Source: Oegoconia quadripuncta
Taxonomy: Eukaryota; Arthropoda; Insecta; Lepidoptera; Autostichidae
NCBI GenBank assembly: GCA_949316235.1
Contig: OX438754.1
Span: forward strand, 5,255,501-5,319,500
DNA: 64,000 nucleotides
Direction of reading: 5' to 3'
Shown here: positions 58,471 to 64,000 of the stretch, in pieces
Numbering within the stretch: position 1 is the stretch's first letter
Layout of the letters: each line of letters starts with the position of its first letter
The notes under the pieces: model-generated
The model's input: only the letters and a program-made list of their open reading frames with translations
Database searches by the model: none
What the model was told of the DNA's origin: nothing
Position numbers and translations under genes: made by a program

Positions 58471-59093
58471 AACTAGGTATAATTCAGAAAACGCTCCCGA
58501 AACAAATAATCATGCTTCTAATGCTGATAAACCAAACCAAGTACCTAAGTAAAATGCTAAATACTTATTTTCGATACGGCTTAACCGATATCCATCAAAC
58601 ATTAACTAAGAAGATCCCTGACATTAATCTTAAGAGGGCTTATTCCATCCAATGGCGCCCTCATTGGATAAATTTAGATTTCTTTTTAAATACAGAATAA
58701 CTCATAAAAATGTAAAAGGTCGAAAAGGTAATCACTCGAAAAGCCTAAAATACCTAAAAAAACTTCTATGGGGTTGTTTTCCAGAATTCACGGTTATAAA
58801 AAAGCGATAATTTTTATAAATATTTTGAAATTCTCGAAAATAATCGTAATTAAAGCTATCTGTCAGTCAATAAGCCACTGTTTCTATCAATATTGCCTAC
58901 TAGACAACCACTGGCGTGCCTCGGGTTTCAAAAAGGGCAAGCCCGACAATGTTTTTGTTTTTTTCATAGCTAATGAAATTAGATAAGCAATAGTCCTGAT
59001 CCAGTATTTAGTAAGGCAAGCCGGGCTTTTGGGCTTATATGAAGGACCGTCACTGTTGACAACGTAATTTCATATGAAAAATCTAAACACCGA

Positions 59094-59325
59094 CGACCGA
59101 TTGGTGTAGTGGATAGTGACCCTGTCAGCGAAACCAACGGTTGCGGGTTCAAATCCCGCGACGGGTAAATGTTTGTATGATGAATTTGAATACCTATTTA
59201 TTCCTGAGTCATGGATGTTTATATAAATATTTATGTATGTTTATCCGTTATCTAGTATCCATAATACAAGCTTTGCTTAGTTTGGAACTAGATGATTGGT
59301 GTAAGTGTCCGAAATATTTATTATT
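59094..59325 (+). repeat. SINE-C, full-length copy with ATT tail
   Basis: A box TGGTGTAGTGGATAG, B box GGGTTCAAATCCC, ending 'gtgtccgaaatatttatt' and an (ATT)n run to 59337. Confidence 0.88.
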
Positions 59326-59450
59326 ATTATTATTATTAAACATCCTAACATTCTGGTCTCCACAATAGGAAATAGTAGTCTTAATACGTTGCCATAATAA
59401 CATGACATTTATCATTATCATACTATCACTACTGAACTTTAGGTGGGCGT

Positions 59451-59527
59451 CGGTGGCTCAGCGGCTAAAACGCGGTCTCCCAATTTGGGAGGTCCGGGTT
59501 CGATTCCCAGGCAGGCCATGTACCAAT
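59451..59527 (+). repeat. SINE-D head only
   Basis: 'ggcgtcggtggctcagcggc' A box and 'gggttcgattcccaggcagg' B box. The rest is replaced by the duplicated block at 59530-59765. Confidence 0.85.
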
Positions 59528-59529
59528 CC

Positions 59530-59765
59530 CACCTCCACACTCCTCCCACTGTAACTCCTATAAGCTAGGATCGACAGTAGTACTCGACAAGGCGCCTACT
59601 GAAGGTACGTAGGGCACCCTACGTGACTCTATTGCTACCTTGGACCCCAGACTAGTTAAAGAAAGAAATAGGGTGTGTAAGTAAGAAAACAGTTTCCCAC
59701 TTCCACCTTTGGCAAATGGAAGTGTAGCCAATGAACTGCAACATGGCACTAGGGCCAAAGGAAAA
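59530..59765 (-). repeat. Duplicated ~240-bp block, copy 2
   Basis: Reverse-oriented relative of 19450-19690. Conceptual translations of both include KVAIESRR and FSYLHTLFLSL. It is spliced directly onto a SINE-D head. Confidence 0.75.
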
Positions 59766-60639
59766 AAAAAATGTTTCAAGTTGAAATTTTGAATACATGT
59801 ACTATCGTATTCCTTTTTAATAAGTTATTTAACTTATTAGGTAACAAGGTATTACATATCTCTTACATTAAGGAAATAATCGACTTCATACTTATCGATT
59901 TCTATATCTAATAGTAATAATGTAGACAAAGTTAATGTTCAAAATTCATAATTTATTCGAAAACAGCCACATTTACAAGAGACGCAGTTTTAAATAATTC
60001 GCCCAACCTACACAAACAGATGGATAAATTTTAAAACTTTCAAGAATAGAGATCTAATTTTCAGAAATCTTTAAATAATTTTACATATATATCATCCATC
60101 TATAATACACTTATAAATCTAATAAATTAAATATATCATCTAATAATTCTGTTACAAATTCTCAATATTTTAAAAATACTTAGCACTCAGCAATTTTGTC
60201 ACTTTATATTATTTTATTTTACAAAACTAAACAATACCCCAATGGTATTAAATATGTAAATAAAATATATTAACCCGTGGGGATTCCGGCATGTAAAATA
60301 AATTAATTCATTTGAGTGATTAAAGCTCTTAAATAAAAAAGAAAAAAAAGTGCGCTGTCATGTGCGGTTTTCTGTATATTTCGAAAGTTTAATGGATGTT
60401 ATTTCAAGCATTAAACTTTATTATGGGATATCACTGACCACCCCATTTGGGATAAAGGTCATGACGCTATTAAAATAGGCGTAATCTACATGCACTGGAC
60501 TTTATACAAACTCAAGTATAAAGTGATAAATCAAATGAGCAGTACCGCAATATCCCGAAGACAATGCACTGAGGTAAAAAAATCACTTATAAAACAATAA
60601 GTACTTCGTTTATACAAATTACCTATAATATATACCTAA

Positions 60640-60878
60640 TTAGATTTTAATATAAACTCCATCTTTCACGGTGAAGGCAGGAGGGCCATGGTTGTGTACA
60701 ATGTTGGCGCGTAACATTTGCAAACTCTTCGACAGTATGAATCGTGCTTTACATCTGGACCATTTGGTGCAACGCCAGGCAAAGGTGGTTGATGTTGTGA
60801 TACCACAGTAATAGGGGTAACCGTTGATGACAGCTATCTGCTTCCCTGAACGGCTTTTGAACCACCTTACTGTATTAT
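60640..60878 (-). CDS. mod(mdg4): FLYWCH alternative terminal exon 28 (rightmost)
   Basis: Acceptor ATTATTTCACAG at 60879-60881, first bases AT, 78 residues opening NTVRWFKSRSGKQIAVINGY. Then YPYYC, AWRCTKWSRC (short C-x5-C loop), VHNHGPPAF and a tail ending KDGVYIKI. No ATG frame marks it. The acceptor and the first 20 or so codons are repeated twice more upstream as decaying copies (60973-61045, 61142-61220). Being rightmost on the minus strand, it is the first exon of this window to be transcribed if the common exons lie beyond 64000. Confidence 0.85.
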
Positions 60879-61310
60879 CTGTGAAATAATATTGGTCTTA
60901 GTTCTAAAAATCAAATACCCGACTGCCAAACAAACAAAAGATTTGGTACTACTTTAAAATCTGTCAAAATATTGCTGTTATCGCTTCCTTGAACGACTTT
61001 GAACCACCTTACTGTATTACCTGTGAAATAATATTGAACTTTAGTTACTTATATATAAATTACAGTATCTAAAAATCAAAAAACCTCACTATATAAACAA
61101 AGAACAATAGAGACTACTACTACTTTAAAATCTGTCAAAATATTGCTGTTATCTGCTTCCCTGAACGATTTCGAACCCCCTTACTGTATTATCATATCAC
61201 AAAAATAATATTGGACTTTATCTAAAATCAAAACAACCGACAACCAACCAACAAAGCACAATAAAGATGACTACTACTTCAAAATGCGTCAAAACATTTG
61301 CTTGAATGCT
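60826..61310 (-). repeat. Tandem decaying copies of the 5' end of exon 28
   Basis: The segment that holds the acceptor and first codons of exon 28 recurs at 60973-61045 and 61142-61220, with a further remnant of the unit near 61265-61310. The spacing is about 150-170 bases. Copy 2 keeps a CAG acceptor but loses one A and ends in a novel frame. Copy 3 has lost the CTG/CAG. No finger follows either copy. Confidence 0.75.
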
Positions 61311-62244
61311 TGGAAGCTTTGGTAATTCGCGGGCGCCATGTTGGTTGTTCTACCATAAAATGTATTATGACGCTCTAGGGATCAAGACGAGTCCATGCTC
61401 TGCAAACTTGATCAAGCCGTTTAGTCTACCAACAGGAAGTGACATTGCTCGTTTGTCCCTTTTTTTTACAAGGTACTTTCTTTTGCTAGAGTGTCGTCGG
61501 CATTCCCAATTCAAACTAAAATTACGTCGTAAGATTAAATGAATGAATAAAGTGTTTCATGTAAAATTGAAGACGGCCGTAATAGTAAAATAATTTATTA
61601 AAATATTTTTGAGGAAACAAAGTTATAGTTTCAAATCTAAAGCGATAACATTCCTTTATGTTATCTTATTTTGAACTACATTACTTACTGATTCTATCTA
61701 AACCAAAATTTTAAAGTGGCATAAGACCGTGAATCAAAAAAATTACTCTCCTTCCTTCCTTCGTAAAAAATAAAGAAGGTACTCTTAGAAGTATTACCAA
61801 TAGGAGAGGGGAGATAAGTTTCGATAACTTTCGATCCAAAATGACATCACCAAAAAACTAAATCTAATTATTACTATTACTATTATTTTATTATTTATTT
61901 ATTTAAGATCACCAACAGTTGTTACACCAGTACATAGTCCATTTAACAATTAAGGTAGCTGGTATTAAATTAAATGTACAACCTTTTATAGGTGAACACA
62001 TCATGCAAAACACTTTAAAATAAAATAACAGTAAAACAAAAACTTATTTAACCTAAATTTACCTCTACTTTGCTGTGATTGGTTGAGCAGTTTCGTGCCA
62101 AGTTGCGGTGATAAGGTGTATGAGTAAATTGTCACCAATCGTGTTTATGTTATTGGTGGTATACAGACCTGCTATCTTCGCTATTGGTCGACTGACTCCA
62201 CGAAATTATTATTGGTTAAATTTGAGAGTGGGCGATGAAATTCA

Positions 62245-62348
62245 TCGTCATCAGCTCAGCCCGTAAACATCCCGCTGCCATAGGCCTTCCCTCTAGTAAT
62301 GAGGGAGTATGGGTCATAGTCAAGCACGCTGACCCAATGCGGGTTGGG
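62245..62348 (-). repeat. SINE-D 3' fragment
   Basis: 'cagcccgtaaacatcccgct' through 'gggagtatgggtcatagtca'. Confidence 0.82.
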
Positions 62349-62607
62349 GAATGTTATAATAATTGAAGTTAAATAGTAAGGGTGTTGGGTCATTCATTCG
62401 TAGTATGTATTGTGTTGGAATAATAAGAATATTGTGCATTTGATAGATTTATTTTTACTTATATCAAAATATTTGAGTACCACAACATCTACAATATACA
62501 GGGTGGAAAAGAAAAGGGTATTAAAAGCGATCGTATGAGGCACTTATGATTTTTTGTTATTTATTCCCACATTTAGGTTTTTCCTTCACTATTTGTTCAT
62601 TTGTTCA

Positions 62608-62715
62608 ATATTTTTGTAGTATATCAACCATCTGGTATCCATAATACAAGGATAGTTGCTTAGTGTGAAACTAAATGGCGCTGTGTATATATGTCCAAGG
62701 ATATTTCATTTATTT
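62608..62715 (+). repeat. SINE-B 3' end only
   Basis: 'atcaaccatctggtatccat' to 'tatgtccaaggatattt'. 5' truncated. Confidence 0.8.
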
Positions 62716-62943
62716 ATTATGTTCTACATATAATGTCTAATACACATTATATCAAATATTTACAATTATTGAGTTTTTCTCTACTGTACCCTGTGATCTT
62801 CTCGTATTTCGGTCTCGTTCATTTATTTCGTAGATTTCATCTGTGAATAAAACAGCTGTGACATACTGCGGACAGATTGACTCGCGTAACAATATTATAA
62901 ATTCCTAGTCGCACTACGAAATTGTAAAAACAGAAGATATTAA

Positions 62944-63221
62944 CGACCTGATTGGTGTAGTGGTTAGAAATTCTGCTGCTATACCAAAAGGTCGCGGGTT
63001 CGAATCCCGCTAGGGGCATATGTTTGTATGATGAATACAGACATGTGTTCCCGAGTTATGGATGTCTTTTTCATTTATATGTGTATTTATTTACAAAAAA
63101 AAAAGTATTTGTGTAGTTTATCAACCATCTGGTATCTATAATACAAGCCTAGTTGCTTAGTGTGGAACTAAATGGCGCTGTGTGTATGTGCAAAGATATT
63201 TATTTATTTATTTATTTATAT
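62944..63221 (+). repeat. SINE-B, full-length copy
   Basis: A box TGGTGTAGTGGTTAGAA, B box GGGTTCGAATCCC, then the body, then an ATTT-rich tail. It serves as the reference copy for the family in this window. Confidence 0.9.
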
Positions 63222-63559
63222 AAAGCCGACATGTGCAATGGTTATATGTACTTATAACGCTTACAAATTTAAGAAACAAAATATTTTATTCTATTCTTTT
63301 ATATGACATGAAATATTCTATTCTTACTACTTTTCTGAAACTGTATTTTATTTTCTGTTGTGCAATAAAGTGTATTTGTATTGTATTTTTGTATTATGTT
63401 ATAAAATTTAAATAAATCCACTGGTAAAGGAACCCTCGACCCGTGAGTTAAACTCGCACTTATTCAATATTTTTGTACACGTATCACATTTTACACTGGA
63501 CCACCGTAACGAAAGCAGCTTTTATTGTGTCAAACTGATTATACTAAACTTTATTCCTG

Positions 63560-63785
63560 ATTTATCGTTTTAATACTATTTAATAGCTTCGCCTACGTTG
63601 AATAACTTTACTGCGGAAATTTGTTTATCTAGAGGCAACGACTCAGTTTATCGATTAAAAAAATATCCTGTCTCAATCCAGGTTATATTCTCCGTATATA
63701 CCAAATTACATTCAAATCCGTTCATCCGTTTCGCCGTGATTGAAGATTGAAGAAACGTCCAAACTGTAGCATTTATAATATTAGT
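63560..63785 (-). repeat. Interspersed repeat family E
   Basis: 'tccgttcatccgtttcgccg' and 'tttataatattagttag' on the plus strand are the family's 5' motifs in reverse. Confidence 0.72.
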
Positions 63786-64000
63786 TAGATTTGTATAACA
63801 ATGAAATGCCTCGCTCGGAGAATATTTCCAACACAAGTGCATAATAGACGGCCAGGATTGCTCATCCTAGACGAAAGAACCAAAGGTACATACATAGTAA
63901 TTATTTTTAATCGTTTTCAGATACGGAAGTAACGCGAATATACACTTTTTCTTGCCACTCTTGCCTAGAAACATATCAATGGTCTACGCTGTACAAATAA

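Larger units (their letters stand above)
58480..60630. other. Spacer between the Tc1 region and exon 28
   Basis: Apart from SINE-C (59094), SINE-D (59451) and the duplicated block (59530), this is AT-rich DNA with no exon signature. The frame at 58512-58700 has no recognisable domain. Confidence 0.55.
61310..64000. other. Right end of window, no exon found
   Basis: Apart from SINE and family-E repeats, no coding feature was seen. The shared 5' exons of the locus, if located on this side, must lie beyond 64000. Confidence 0.55.

Noticed and set aside
62944..63015. tRNA-like sequences (also 18480-18556, 40080-40155, 59094-59160, 45390-45455)
   Set aside because: They have A and B boxes but lack a foldable acceptor stem and are followed by shared SINE bodies, so they are SINE heads and not tRNA genes.
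1..64000. BTB-encoding common exons of mod(mdg4)
   Set aside because: I looked for a BTB domain in the long frames and on both strands around the ends and found none, so the locus name rests on the terminal exons alone.

Overview
The window looks like one stretch of the variable 3' half of an insect mod(mdg4)-type locus. The organism is most likely a moth or butterfly: the DNA is AT-rich, packed with degenerate tRNA-derived SINEs, RTE/Jockey/CR1-like LINE tails and MITEs, and it carries a very large FLYWCH exon set. The species cannot be told from sequence alone. No complete conventional gene lies here.

What is here is an array of at least 28 candidate alternative terminal exons, all on the minus strand. 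They run from 60878 at the 5' end of transcription down to 1942. Each has a pyrimidine-rich 3' splice site ending in YAG, then two bases that complete a codon (same phase every time), then about 60-106 codons, then its own stop. Twenty-six encode a single FLYWCH zinc finger (W-x-C, GC or C, H-x-H). Two neighbours (33545-33768 and 34150-34378) instead encode a nine-cysteine module resembling the cysteine-rich tail of piggyBac-type transposases. The second of these carries a frameshift against the first. The exons fall into local subfamilies that mostly lie side by side, as expected from serial tandem duplication: 'SRKG...YTFF' at 1.9-13.2 kb; 'GCNAYY' at 19.7-21.8 kb; 'LWxNGYTFW' at 22.5-28.1 kb; 'PLPxGxxLL' at 29.7, 37.8 and 43.4-50.1 kb; 'NxYTY...WRC' at 31.3-36.4 and 52.4-60.9 kb.

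In the family known from Drosophila and silkworm, common 5' exons encoding a BTB domain are joined by cis- and trans-splicing to one of many such 3' exons. Each resulting chromatin/insulator protein then shares the BTB part but has its own zinc finger. The BTB exons are not in this window. The assignment to mod(mdg4) is therefore inferred from exon architecture and domain type.

Between exons lie introns or spacers filled with repeats: a near-complete Tc1-type DNA transposon (56370-57923) whose transposase has one frameshift; a 1.2-kb non-autonomous hAT element with a perfect 8-bp target duplication (38125-39319); several MITE families; four tRNA-headed SINE families; many 5'-truncated LINE ends; and a 76-bp tandem repeat (41199-41560). 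I saw no true tRNA or rRNA gene, no CRISPR array and no convincing plus-strand host gene.
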